A DNA stretch of 64,000 nt from contig JAYKYS010000014.1 in the NCBI GenBank assembly GCA_036924285.1, positions 7,936,001 to 8,000,000 of the forward strand, written 5' to 3'. The notes below the pieces were generated by a model that saw nothing but the letters and a program-made list of their open reading frames with translations, did not search any database and had not been told where the DNA came from. Positions 1-10,745 of the stretch are shown in pieces (the first letter of the stretch is position 1; each line of letters starts with the position of its first letter). The translations under genes were made by a program, and so were the position numbers. The stretch comes from Asterella californica (lineage: Eukaryota; Streptophyta; Marchantiopsida; Marchantiales; Aytoniaceae).

Positions 1-657
1 TTCTCCGCTTTTCGTCATCTTCTTAACTATGCTAGTTATCTCGATCGATTAAGAATGCTAGTTATCCTGTCCGAGACAATCTGTACTCTGCGACAAGTAC
101 AGATTATGGAATGCTAACCCCACAATGTGTTTCCCGAACCGTAGCACTGAATTGCACTCTTTCTTACTCCACTGAACTCCCTCCACTGCAAAATGCTTAT
201 CACTCTTCTCCAGATCTCGAACTCTATAGTGCTGGGTAAATGCGAAAACCTCCCAAAGTAAAAAACCTTTGCTATCGACAACAGACAAAATACTCAAGTG
301 AGCTGAATTGCTCAGTGATACTAGTGAGTAGACAATACGTAACTTCAATGGTTTTTAACTCTGTGATGGACATGCATGAGCATGTATTATATATATAACT
401 TGGAAAGCAAACGGTACACAAAGAAGCCGTCGCAGCTGACTCCCTGTTGATTAACGCCTAGGTGCCAAAGCTCAGAGGACCGTTGAAATTCGATTTTCCA
501 AATAAATTCATCGAATTAAAGAGACAGTTAATTTTGAAATCATCGACACTCTTCCAATAAGACTGCGACCATAATTTACAAAACGTTAGTACCATCTTTG
601 CACTGAAGCTGGTGAACTGAAGTTTCCTAGCGGAATGAGCCATAAATGACAAAGCAG

Positions 658-696
658 ACCACTGATGCGTAAGAGGGATGCCATACGCATCAGTGG
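658..696. repeat. 13-bp perfect inverted repeat inside P copy 0
   Basis: The arms CCACTGATGCGTA and TACGCATCAGTGG are exact reverse complements around a 12-nt loop. The same hairpin is present at about 3071-3109 and 26385-26424. The related segments near 2900 and 26240 keep only the right arm. The left arm therefore looks like an inverted local copy of the right. Confidence 0.85.
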
Positions 697-1032
697 TAGT
701 CGTAAACTCTCGGTTCTGATTCGGATAATGACCGTAATAACTGTCAATTCGTGATCCTTGCATTAGCCGCAGGTACAACGATCAGATAGATGAATGCCAA
801 AGTTCTGACAACAAACAACATTAACCAAAAGGTTGAAATCCGACTCATATTCCATTCTCATTGTCCATTTTCTTCCGCACCTTTAACGCTTGCTTTATGT
901 GTTCATTTGGCTTTGAACTGCGTTGTATCTAGACCTTGTGGATGTTATCGGTCTGAGACCCGCATTGTGATAAGATTTTTTCTCTTTTGCTTTGCAAACA
1001 TTGACATCCATCAAGCGAACTCAAAGAACGCT

Positions 1033-1067
1033 CCCTACCACACTGAATATTATTCAGTGTGGTAGGG
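1033..1067. repeat. 17-bp near-perfect palindrome (1-nt centre)
   Basis: Positions 1033-1049 and 1051-1067 are exact reverse complements separated by a single T. The homologous site in the P copy near 26765-26780 lacks this structure and reads straight from CTCCCTA into TATTATGAT. The palindrome is therefore a copy-specific event, compatible with a templated inverted duplication. Confidence 0.9.
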
Positions 1068-1289
1068 TATTATGATCTTGTTCCCTTAAAAGTGACCAAT
1101 GTGCCAATAGAGACGGGGAGATATCTCATGATTGATGTTTGGATCAAACACAGGTTGGACGTGCCGGTAGTCACACTTAGGCACGTTCTGGAAGTGAATT
1201 CACACCTGCATAATTATGGTTTATAATAACTTCAGTAGATTAGACTTTTAGTTTTAGAGACGTCCTCTACTGTAAATCGTAACCTTCAT

Positions 1290-2070
1290 TGGGGCAATTT
1301 CAAAGTCTGAGGATGGTTCATCATCAGAGTCAGGGTCACTCCTGGACCATCGTGAACTCCATCGGTACCAAGACTTCACTGTACTATAAATCGTTAACTC
1401 TTCATTTTTCTTTATCGCACTTTTCTTTCTAGAACTACTCTTTGTCCCAATTCCAATTGCAACTTCCCACGGCCAGTTCTCCCTTCTCTGAAATCAATCA
1501 GTGAAGTGTATTTTGTTGCTGATAGTAACTTTTGCTGCAAGATCTTTGCAGATGCTTCTGATGAATCCCAGGAAAAATATTTCCTTAGCGGATATTCATG
1601 TGAAATCTTCTCTCTGTATCTATCACTGGATTCTTCCTTGGTTCATGCAGAGACTAGAGCGTCAACGTAATTGTTTGCCTCATCACTTTTCAATGTAGAA
1701 AGCGGATTTACTGCCGAACTTGTAGATCCTATCTGGATCGATATCCTCTCTCCCACTCCATACCATTTCGCATCATAGAGGGAAATTAAATTAGATTTTC
1801 GACTGAGCTTCTCGTTCGTGAGTCGATTCGTCTGATTTGGACTACGAAAGCTGAGTAACTATCTCCATCGACTTAACTTTCCAGTCGCGAGAGACAGAAA
1901 CTGATTTCTCATCAATGATGAATGTGTTTTCCAAAGGACACAAATTAACACTCACGAACTCAGCAATGCTGAGTACTGTAGACCACGCTTTTGTTGCACA
2001 TGTAGCCATGCCAATTCCCTGTTCTTCTGTTCTTCTGTACTCTCCTTTATGCATATGTTATTACACTCTT
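1290..2070 (-). repeat. Q-family module, copy I (decayed minus-strand coding repeat)
   Basis: This block aligns with 56620-57957. On the minus strand 2054-1842 is open and contains GIGMATCATKAWSTVLSIAE and ENTFIIDEKS, nearly the same as the reading at 57938-57627. The segment toward 1290 corresponds to the Trp/Ser-rich part read at 56976-56596 (KSWYRWSSRWSRSDP type), but it is interrupted by stops here. Together with the P block at 2071-3303 it makes a P-then-Q order on the minus strand, the same order as at 56.6-58.5 kb. The product is unrecognised and this copy is broken. Confidence 0.65.
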
Positions 2071-3303
2071 TCTGATATCTTCTTAACGATGCTAGTTATC
2101 CCGATCGATTAAGAATGCTAGTTATCCTGACCGAGACAATTGTACTTCACGACAAGTACATATTATAGAATGCTAACCTCGCAATGTGTTTCTCGAACCG
2201 TAGCACTGAATGCACTCTTTCTTTTTTACTCCACTGTACTCCCTCCACTGCAAAATGCTTATCACTCTTCTCCAGATCTCGAACTCTATAATGCTGGCTA
2301 AATGCGAACACCTTCTAAAGTAAAAAACCTTTGCTATCGACAGCAGACCAAATACTCAAGTGAGCTGAATTGCTCAATGATACGAGTGAGTAGACAATAC
2401 GTAACTTGAATGGATTTTATCTCTGCGATGGACATGCATGAGCATGTACCGTATATATAACTTGAAAAGCAAACGGTATGCATAGAAACCCTCGAAACGT
2501 CGAAACTATTTTGAATCAAATCAACGGGAATCAGCTGAGACGTTCATTTTGAAATCATAGACACTCGTCCGGTAAGACTGCGACCATTATTTACAAAACG
2601 TTAGTACCATCTTTGCACTGAAGCTAGTGAACTGAAGTTTCCTAGGGAATGAGCCACAAATGAGAAAGCAGACCAGCTCATGATCAAAATTCGACCAGCT
2701 CCAACCTTTTACCCACTGTAGCAACGACAGTGGTGCCGTAAGTGTTTCAATTCCTTCCGTTATGTAGGTCGTGTTGAAAAGCTCGACTCTGCCCTTCAAG
2801 AACTCTCTCCATGATCCTAAACCTGCAAGAGTTACCGAGGGCGAGCAAATTCTGAAGTTGTCCAACTAGGGGTAACATTTTAATAACTCGACTTCCTAAG
2901 GTGGATGCCATACGCATCAGTGGTAGTTGCAAACTCACGGTACCGGTCCGGATCGATACACTCTTCCAATAAGACTGCGATCATAATTTAGAAAACGTTA
3001 GTACCATCTTTGCACTGAAGCTGGTGAACTGAAGTTTCCTAGCGGAATGAGCCATAAATGAGAAAGCAGACCACTGATGCGTAAGAGGGATGCCATACGC
3101 ATCAGTGGTAGTCGCAAACGCTCGGTACCGGTTCGGATTATGACCGTAATAACTGTCAACTCACTAATCGTGATCCTTGCATTAGCGGCAGGTACAACGA
3201 TCAGATAGATGAATGACAAAGTTCTAACAACAAACAGCATCAACCAAAAGGTTAGAATCCGACTCATATTCCATTCTCATTGTCAATTTTCTTCCGCACC
3301 TTT
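2071..3303 (-). repeat. P-family dispersed repeat, copy I, with signal-peptide-like ORF start
   Basis: This block is homologous to 1-1200 and 25430-26895. On the minus strand an ATG at 3267 opens a hydrophobic N-terminus of about 30 residues (FWLMLFVVRTL followed by IYLIVVPAANA), which looks like a secretory signal peptide with an A-x-A cleavage site. After that the frame differs from the one conserved in copy 0. The block also holds internal repeats: two versions of the GCATACGCATCAGTGG segment and of the segment around CTGAAGCTGGTGAACTG. The homology stops at about 3303. No known family was recognised. Confidence 0.65.
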
Positions 3304-3877
3304 ACACAGGGAAAAAATTCTTAAATGAACTTGTGCCTTTTGTTTGTTACTTACGTGCGGAAATGCGTCCGAAGTGCATTGGCGCAGTTGACTGTTCTGC
3401 CTTTTGACAAGTGCAGTCTAGATACTGAACTTTTGCACTAAAACCGGCAAAGAGAAATTAAGTTTATGAACTTGAGTAAAAATGCACTTATCCATAATAG
3501 AGAAATGAACTTGGCTTACAGTGCAATTACAAACATCAGTGCAATTGCGTACGTCACAATGTTCTATAAATTCATTGCAAGAATACGAGAGCGGATTAGT
3601 AAATTTTTAAATTTTTTTAGAATTAGATTAATTTTGCATATTAAAATATATTACATGTGTCATTTTGAGACGTGTCATATATCTTTATGAAAATATATTA
3701 TATATTATTATATATTATATATATTATATATATTATATATTTTTATATTATATATTTTGAGACGTGTAGTTTCGTTTGATGAAACAAAACAAAACTAAAA
3801 AGTATGCAAAACAATAAATACAATAATTCAATATCATTTGAATATAACGAAAATTTTTCATTTACAAAAATAAAATG
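3304..3877. other. AT-rich spacer with TA-rich simple repeat
   Basis: No gene was recognised. At about 3686-3763 there is an imperfect (TATAT/ATTA) simple repeat built of TATATTATATAT-type units. The remainder has scattered GTGCA words but no open frame that looks conserved. It separates the P repeat from the 3' end of the SAM-domain gene. Confidence 0.6.
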
Positions 3878-6800
3878 TTAAATATATATTTTTTCTTTAA
3901 ACTCTACATGGTGTTTACAGAGTCTAATAACTCCGTCTACAGGTTGTGGTAGGTCCACTAAATCTACTTTATGTTGCAACGACCAAAATACTACCATATC
4001 TAAGAGTAAAGCATCGGGGACATGTTGATGTCCAGTGAAAGGTAATTTTGTGTTTCTCCCTAGCTTTTTATTCTTTCTGGCCATAAATCTGGGCAGATTT
4101 GAATAAACTTCCTGTTTTCTTTTTAACTTCATCGCCATCATTGCGATAGTTAATTTGCCGTCTTCATCGAAGACTGTCAAATCTTGTATCACCTGTAACA
4201 AATATCATGAGAAATATCGAGAGTTAGTTCAAAAAGAACAAGAGAGGCTAGTGTACTTGGACGTCTTTCTTGATGCCTATTACATTCTGCAATGCATACA
4301 ATGAGCATTTAAACAACTGCAGGTGTATAAACCTCGACTCCCCCTATCTGAACAGACGACAGAGATAGTTAAGCCTATGTTCTGTTTTGACGACATAATA
4401 TGAGATCTTCTACTGTAAACAAGCATGGAGGCTAATGTACTTTGCTCCTAAGGCACATTGGAGTCTTCAAGAAGAGGTGGCTGATACAGTAAACAGTACC
4501 CAAGGGAATCAAGGAAGTGTGTTGTGGTGCCCTGCCAATATAATGTTTATAGAAAAAGAGGGCATAAGGTGGCGCATTGTACATTCTAAGGGCTATGTAA
4601 ACCCTGGTGTTTTATTTCCTGAGGTGTCGGAGGCTTCAGGAGGTGGCTGAAACGTGAAACGTGAGTAGGCTTCAGGAGGTGGCTGAAACGTGAAACATGA
4701 GTAGACAGTACACAAAGGACTCAAAGAGGTGTGTTGTGGTACTTTGCAAATAAAAGTTTATAGAAGGAGAGGACATAAGGTGGCGCACTGTGAGTTCTAA
4801 GTCTTCTATAAACCCTGATGTAATAAAATATTTACAGAGACTGTCAACAAGATACGAACAAACTACATGAAAAACAAGACAATGTTGCCCAATGGATTCA
4901 AGAAGGTGTGTTGTGACGCCCTGCCAATATAATATTATAGAAAGACAGGGTATAAGATGGCGCGGTGCATTCTAAAGGCTCTATTAACTTTTGTGTAATA
5001 AAGTGTCTACGGAGACTGTCAACAAGCCACGAACAGATTCCAGGAAAACGAATAAACGTTGAAACTCATATAATTTATTTAATCACAGATACAGTACCTC
5101 TAATGCTGCATCATTCTTCTGTCTCTGTTTATCAGAGATGATTCTGTTTCGAATATCATCAAGTAATGTGTCACTTCTCATCTGAGTAACTGGTCTTACT
5201 GGCACATTTTCCTGTAAAAAACAAGTTCAAAAGTTTCTAATTAGTTAACTAACTTTTGAAAAATGAAAGATCTAAAATACTTTTACAACGATACGACCCG
5301 CACACTAAGATACTAAGATACGAGACTGAATCTAGGAGATATGTAACTTTCTCACAATACATACCTTATTATAATGATGGCCGATCTTCAACTTGGGAAT
5401 GCAACTCAACTTTGATCTGTCACTGGTCTGATCTAGATCTGCATACTTCGTCTGAAGACTGTGATCTTGATCTGTGGTTTTCTCATACAAAGAATCGATG
5501 GATCTTTTTCCTCTTACAATCTTACTAGTAGTATCTGTATTGGCTGAATCTAAAGTCTCAAAAGATCCAGAAGAATCCATCAGTGACTGAGAAAGTTCAG
5601 CCCTAAGGGTTCCTTGACAGAGGACGTGTATAGGACACTTTTCTTTTATAACTTTGCTACTTGTCTCAATCATACTAGATGGAAGCAAGTTTTTTGTCAC
5701 TGCTGCATGTACACACGAATTGTAACTAGACACAGACTCTGGTGAATGGATCGTGCTTCTTTGCTGCACGTTCCCTGATAAAAAAAGATCAGGAAGAGCA
5801 TACCTCTCTTCACTCAAAGCTATATCAGCCGTAACAGTTACTGCTAAAGGATTTACGTGGATAGAGGTGAAAGAAGTCTCACTAGAGTCAAGGATTACAG
5901 TATCTCCACTCAAACGAGACTTGCTGGTTGTAAGAGTAATAGGAGTAGTAGGAAGCTCTCCAGATATGGCGTGATGTCTCTGTGCATAAGGAAAAAATTT
6001 AAGTTAACCACAAGATGCATAAAGCAAAAAATATCATTATCGTAAAAAAAACTAGATGCACACATATGCTGAAACAAGACATAAACTGATTCCTGCAATA
6101 TAATTTTGGTACTTACATGCAAAACTAAGTTCCATCTCAGATCTATATATATATCTGAGTACATATCCACGACTAAATTAACCACAGTAGTACAAACAAA
6201 AATTGCACAAAGAATTACCGGGTGTTCGACTTCACTGTTATCTTCAAGTTGGAGCTCCCCTTTCAATATCAAGTCTGACACTGGTAAAGGAGATCTTGAG
6301 CACCTGAAACGTGTAAAAACTTCGTCCTGTAACCTTGAAGCAGCTACTGGAAGAACAGATGATTCAGGAACTACGTCCAAGTTCGACAAATGTCCTCCAG
6401 TGTTTTCATCCATTTCGTTCAGGCAGTGTACTCCATAAGCACTCTCTTCACAACGAACGTTCTCAACGGCAACGCCCACTGCTGTTTCGAGAGCCAGAAT
6501 CTTATGCATAGTAACATACTGACCAATATGGTCATGAAGGTCCTCTGTTGGATCAGGAGTTAGCTGATCATGACACCCATCAAGAGGTTCCTGCGAGTCT
6601 AAATTACTCAGTGGCACAGCTACAACACCAGGTGCAGAAATCTCAGCACTCTCTAAGGCAACTATCTCACTCAATCGCTTGGTTCGATAATGTTTCTTGT
6701 GATTCTCGAACCAATTCTTCAGTATGAGAGGAGGATGAGGAGGGATATCAATGCTGACACCTGAGATGATGAATGGTAGAGAAGACAAAGATGCACATAC

Positions 6801-7529
6801 TTCCCCAATGTACTGAAGAGTTTGTGCTTCTGCTTCTCTGTTATGACGAAAATTTTCGCGCCAAGCATCAACTACAACTGGGATAGTTATTTGCTTGAAG
6901 GCATCTCTCAGTGCACGGATAATCTTACCATAGTTCTGTCTAGCAAAAGGATGATATTTGGTTAGATACTGAGAACCCCACTCAGACGTGAGCTCTTTCG
7001 GCTTCACTCCCCACACTCGTTGTATAAGACTGTCTACTGACTGGTCCTCTCCTCTTGGATCTATTGTCATGCTATCAAGAAATGAACTAGAAGTTAAAGG
7101 AGACGTGGTTCTGGTGGATGCAGAAGTCACTCCTTGACTGAAAGATACCGAAACAGCACGACGAGATTCACGCTTGCCTAAGCTTCTCTTCGAGTCATTT
7201 GTCGTCAACTCCTTCAGACTTTCGGTTGTGGACTGTGCTTTATGCGTATCCTTTTTGGACGTCAAATTATCGACAGACTGACCTTTGAAAGTGAAGACTG
7301 CGTCTTTCGCACCTAGGACCAACGTCACAAGTCGATTGCTCCTTCCCCACGAACATCTTGTGATCTGAGCAAAATCCTCTTTCGTCATATGTAAAAACGT
7401 AACTAAATCGACCTCATTCTTCTCTAGACATTCTGCTTCTTCAGATGTAAAACCGACTACGGTTCGAGCGAAAGCAGCCACCTCTGCAAAGTTCCACTCA
7501 GGAAAGACAGATACCATAGAGTTAGTCAT
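3878..7529 (-). CDS. SAM-domain protein of unknown function, four exons
   Basis: Proposed minus-strand exons are 7529-6219, 5979-5365, 5211-5098 and 4192-3878. All junctions are GT/AG and all introns are phase 0, giving about 784 residues with no internal stop. Residues about 11-75 resemble a sterile alpha motif domain (EWNFAEVAAF, LEKNEVDLVTFLHMTKEDF, then a Gly-Arg turn). Around residues 268-287 the stretch LKNWFENHKKHYRTKR recalls homeodomain helix 3 (W-F-x-N-x-x), though the rest of a homeodomain is not obvious. The middle is Ser/Thr-rich. The last exon is basic (KLKRKQE, ARKNKKLGR), then more hydrophobic, ending in KEKIYI. The start is uncertain: the frame is open to 7709, with ATGs at 7532, 7529 and 7517. 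It could be a host gene or a transposon-associated protein; no catalytic motif was seen. Confidence 0.6.
4435..5040. repeat. Three imperfect tandem repeats (about 190 bp) in intron 3 of the SAM gene
   Basis: The words GTGTTGTGG, TATAGAAA, GGCATAAGGTGGCGCA (with variants) and TTCTAAGG recur in the same order near 4520, 4730 and 4907. The unit near 4640-4700 also contains a short local duplication of GGCTTCAGGAGGTGGCTGAA. The array lies wholly inside the 905-bp last intron. It has no conserved frame. Confidence 0.75.
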
Positions 7530-7579
7530 CATACAAGAGTAAGATGACAAAATGATTGCAGAACAGTCTCCTACAAACA

Positions 7580-7885
7580 CAGGAAAACAAACTGATTGTA
7601 GAATATGGAGATTTTGAAGTGGAATGATCCTGAGACGACTGTGAAGTGAAGTAACCGCTCCACCTTTCCAGAATCTGAACAGTCTGCGATAACACAGTTG
7701 AGATAACAAATTGACTGTAGAATGTGGAGACTACGGAATGATCATGAGAAGACTACCAAATGACGTAACCGCTCTAGCTTTCTAGACCAATCTCCGATGA
7801 CACACTGATTGTAGAATGGGGAGACTACGAAGTTATAATGAGAAAACTGTGAAAAGAAGTAATCACTCTAGGTTTCCAACGAAAC
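7580..7885. repeat. Tandem repeat of about 110 bp, three units, upstream of the SAM gene
   Basis: The motif CTGATTGTAGAAT(A/G)TGGAGA, followed by GAATGATC..GAGA(A/C)GACT and then GTAACCGCTC, recurs at about 7590, 7703 and 7808. These units lie immediately 5' of the proposed start codon (minus strand), in the promoter or 5' UTR. The first unit overlaps the open extension of exon 1, which is one reason to prefer the ATG near 7529. Confidence 0.75.
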
Positions 7886-7959
7886 TTATACACTACTGAA
7901 CTCACTTGACTTGCACGTCCAATCTCTTCTTGGTTACCAAGTTTGCCGCGTGCGCGTAA

Positions 7960-8232
7960 AGTTTTGAAACTGAACTGAGGTCGAAACTGAGCGGGGACTA
8001 GAAAATCTCAACGATTTTGGTCATCTCTCCACAAGAAACGAAACGTGGACCACGCAAGATAATTTCCCGCCGGGGGTTTCTTGCATGCGTGTTGTTTTTA
8101 AACTGAACCGAAGTTGAAACTGAGCGCGGACTAGAAAGTCTCGATGATTTTGATTATCCTCTTTCCAAGAAACGTAACGTGGACCACGTAAGTTTCTAGT
8201 TCCCGTCTGGAGTTTCCCTCATGAAAGAAGAC
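7960..8232. repeat. Tandem duplication of about 135 bp, two units, upstream of the SAM gene
   Basis: Two units share AACTGA(G)C(C)GAAGTTGAAACTGAGC-type sequence, GGACTAGAAA.TCTC, and AAGAAACG.AACGTGGACCACG. They lie about 450-700 bp upstream of the proposed start codon. The repeated GTGGACCACG is a short palindrome that could bind a dimeric factor; that is inference. Confidence 0.7.
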
Positions 8233-9119
8233 ACCTTGCTGTCAGAGGGATCATAGCCATTCAAGACGAGTTAGAGTTAGTGACGAGTCGGTCCACCACA
8301 GCATTGCCCCTGAGCTATCTTCGAGGTTACGGCTGATCGATGTAAAAGGTAGAATGTGTTTGAACACTAGGGCAAAGACTAGTACGATAAAGAAAGCTTT
8401 AGGTCAGGTAAATGTAAATCACTTTCAGTTCAGTGGATAGCTAGTGGATAGCTAGTTACCAAGTGTCGTAGTACATTGTCACCTACTGATGTTTCTCGTC
8501 GTTCGACGTCCCTCATCGTTACAAGGTCCTGGAGAACTTATCCAACTAGAGAACCAGGAGAACTAGATCCAACACGAGGTTCTATTTGTTTGCTGACCTC
8601 TTTCTTATCATAAACCAATGTGCATCCCAACCCTAATCTACTCCATATACAGCCGAAATACTGAAATATGTTTAGCACCTGTCAAATTTCAGAAAGGAAA
8701 TCCTATAACGAGAAGAAGGAATAAACCGTAGTTTCTCAAAAGATAACTACGTGTAGAAGTTTAAACCACCTAGAAGTGCATTTGGGATAAAACATTACTC
8801 CTTTATAATTTTTACTTCTTTTGTGGAAACTGGAAACATCTTGTTGGATACTAAACATTTTTATGGTCGAAAACCACGGCCTAAAAGAATAATAGAGAGA
8901 GAAAAAACACGTCTTATTTACTCTCTTGGAGTCGTAACTCTTCCGCATATCAAGAATATTTAATAAAGATTTTAGTTTTATTACGTCTTATTAATAAATG
9001 ATAATGCCCTAAAAGAATGGAAAATTTAACCGTTATGTAGAAAATTATTATGGTTATTACTTGGTACATAACAAAATCTTTCTTCTAACTCGAAGAACAC
9101 AACGAGGAAAAATTGAATA
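8233..9119. other. Spacer, nothing recognised
   Basis: Unique-looking DNA lies between the upstream repeats of the SAM gene and the satellite array. It is AT-rich from about 8700. I see no conserved ORF, RNA gene or terminal repeats. Confidence 0.5.
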
Positions 9120-10745
9120 TTCTCAAGACTGGTGTCAAGCATCATGGTGTTCTAACAATTGACAAAGATTACATCACAAGAGAATATTACACTTAGTGTT
9201 GCAAAATGAAAACTGTGTCTAGTACTTGAAAGTGAACTTCAAATCTGATATTTTCCAAAAATATGTAGACTAGATGTAACTAGCATTTAAAACTTCATGG
9301 TGTTATCACATTGACAAAAAATATAACATCACAAGAGAATATTATACTTAGTGTTGCAAAATGGAAATGATGTCTGGTGCTTTCAAGTGAACTTCAAATC
9401 TGAAATTTTCTGAAGATTTGTAGGCTAAGTGAAAGACCATTTTAAGCATCAAGGTGTTGTCACGTTTGACAGAAGATAACATCACAAGGGAATATTATAT
9501 TTAATGTTGCAAAATGAAAACGGTGTCTAGTACTTGCAAGTGAACTTCAAATCTGATATTTTCCAAAAATATATAGACTATATGTAACTAGCATTTTAAA
9601 CTTCATGATGTTATCACATTGACACAAAATCTAACATCACAAGAGAATATTATATTTAGTGTTGCAAAATGGAAATGATGTTTGGTACTTGCAAGTGAAC
9701 TTACAAATCTGATATTTTATGAAAATTTGTAGACTAAGTGAAATGACCATTGTAAGGCTCAAGGGGTTGTCACATTTGACATAAGATAACATCACAATGG
9801 GAATATTATACTTAGTGTTGCAAAATGAAAATGGTGTCTAGTACTTGCAAGTGAACTTCAAATCTGATATTTTCCAAAAATATGTAGACTAGATGTAACT
9901 AGCATTTAAAACTTCATGGTGTTATCACATTGACAGAAAATATAACATCACAAGAGAATATTATACTTAGTGTTGCAAAATGGAAATGATGTCTGGTGCT
10001 TTCAAGTGAGCTTCAAATCTGAAATTTTCTGAAGATTTGTAGGCTAAGTGAAAGACCATTTTAAGCATCAAGGTGTTGTCACGTTTGACAAAAGATAACA
10101 TCACAAGGGAATATTATATTTAATGTTGCAAAATGAAAACGGTGTCTAGTACTTGCAAGTGAACTTCAAATCTGATATTTTCCAAAAATATATAGACTAG
10201 ATGTAACTAGCATTTTAAACTTCATGATGTTATCACATTGACAAAAAATCTAACATCACAAGAGAATATTATACTTAGTGTTGCAAAATGGAAATGATGT
10301 TTGGTACTTGCAAGTGAACTTCAATCTGAAATTTTCTGAAAATTTGTAGACTAGAACTTCAAATCTGATATTTTACTAAAATATGTAGACTGGGTGTAAT
10401 GACATTTTAAGCTTCATGGTGTTATCACATTTATGAAAAAATATAACATCACAAGAGAATATTATACTTAGTGTTGAAAAATGGAAATGGTGTCTGGTAC
10501 TTGCAGTTGAACTTCAAATCTGATATTTCTTGAAAATTTATAGACGAGGTGTGATGACCATTTTAAGCTTCAAGGTGTTGTCACATTTGACAAAAGATAA
10601 CATCACAAGAGAATATTATATTTAGTGTTGCAAAATGGAAATGGTGTATAGTACTCGCAAGTGAACTTCAAATTTGATATTTCTGAAAATATGTAGACTA
10701 GATGTAACTAGCATTTTAAACTTCATGATGTTATCACATTGACAA
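9120..10745. repeat. Satellite array, about 155-bp monomer, four-monomer higher-order repeat
   Basis: The word CATCACAA recurs at 9172, 9327, 9480, 9635, 9790, 9946, 10099, 10254, 10447 and 10601, a spacing of 153-156 bp except for one 193-bp step caused by an internal partial duplication near 10320-10370. Monomers 1-4 match monomers 5-8 almost exactly in order (9172 with 9790, 9327 with 9946, 9480 with 10099, 9635 with 10254; offset 618-619 bp), while neighbouring monomers differ much more. The two remaining units are more divergent. The array ends at about 10745 within a monomer. There is no coding potential. Confidence 0.92.

Larger units (their letters stand above)
1..1240 (-). repeat. 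P-family dispersed repeat, copy 0 (left-truncated by window)
   Basis: This block matches 2071-3303, 25430-26895 and 57958-58543 over long stretches with small indels, so it is one copy of a low-copy dispersed family. It has coding character on the minus strand: the reading at 348-58 (containing VDSKGFLLW and HYRVRDLEKSDK) is also open in the copy at 25735-25505. Further upstream on the minus strand, 778-458 is open through a segment containing TTTDAYGIPL. A hydrophobic start like that of copy 1 lies near 865-775 but is broken by a frame change. I do not recognise the protein. Copy 0 directly follows the Q module of copy I on the minus strand, so the two copies are in tandem. The products, if any, are broken here. 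Confidence 0.7.

Noticed and set aside
790..1065. 91-codon plus-strand ORF
   Set aside because: It runs antisense to the P-family signal-peptide-like region, and its end is made by the palindrome at 1033-1067. It is not conserved in the other copies.
4435..4650. 71-codon plus-strand ORF
   Set aside because: It lies within intronic tandem repeats of the SAM gene; the frame is not kept in the sister units.
9120..10745. CRISPR-like array
   Set aside because: The repeats are contiguous 155-bp monomers without unique spacers, in a plant nuclear context.
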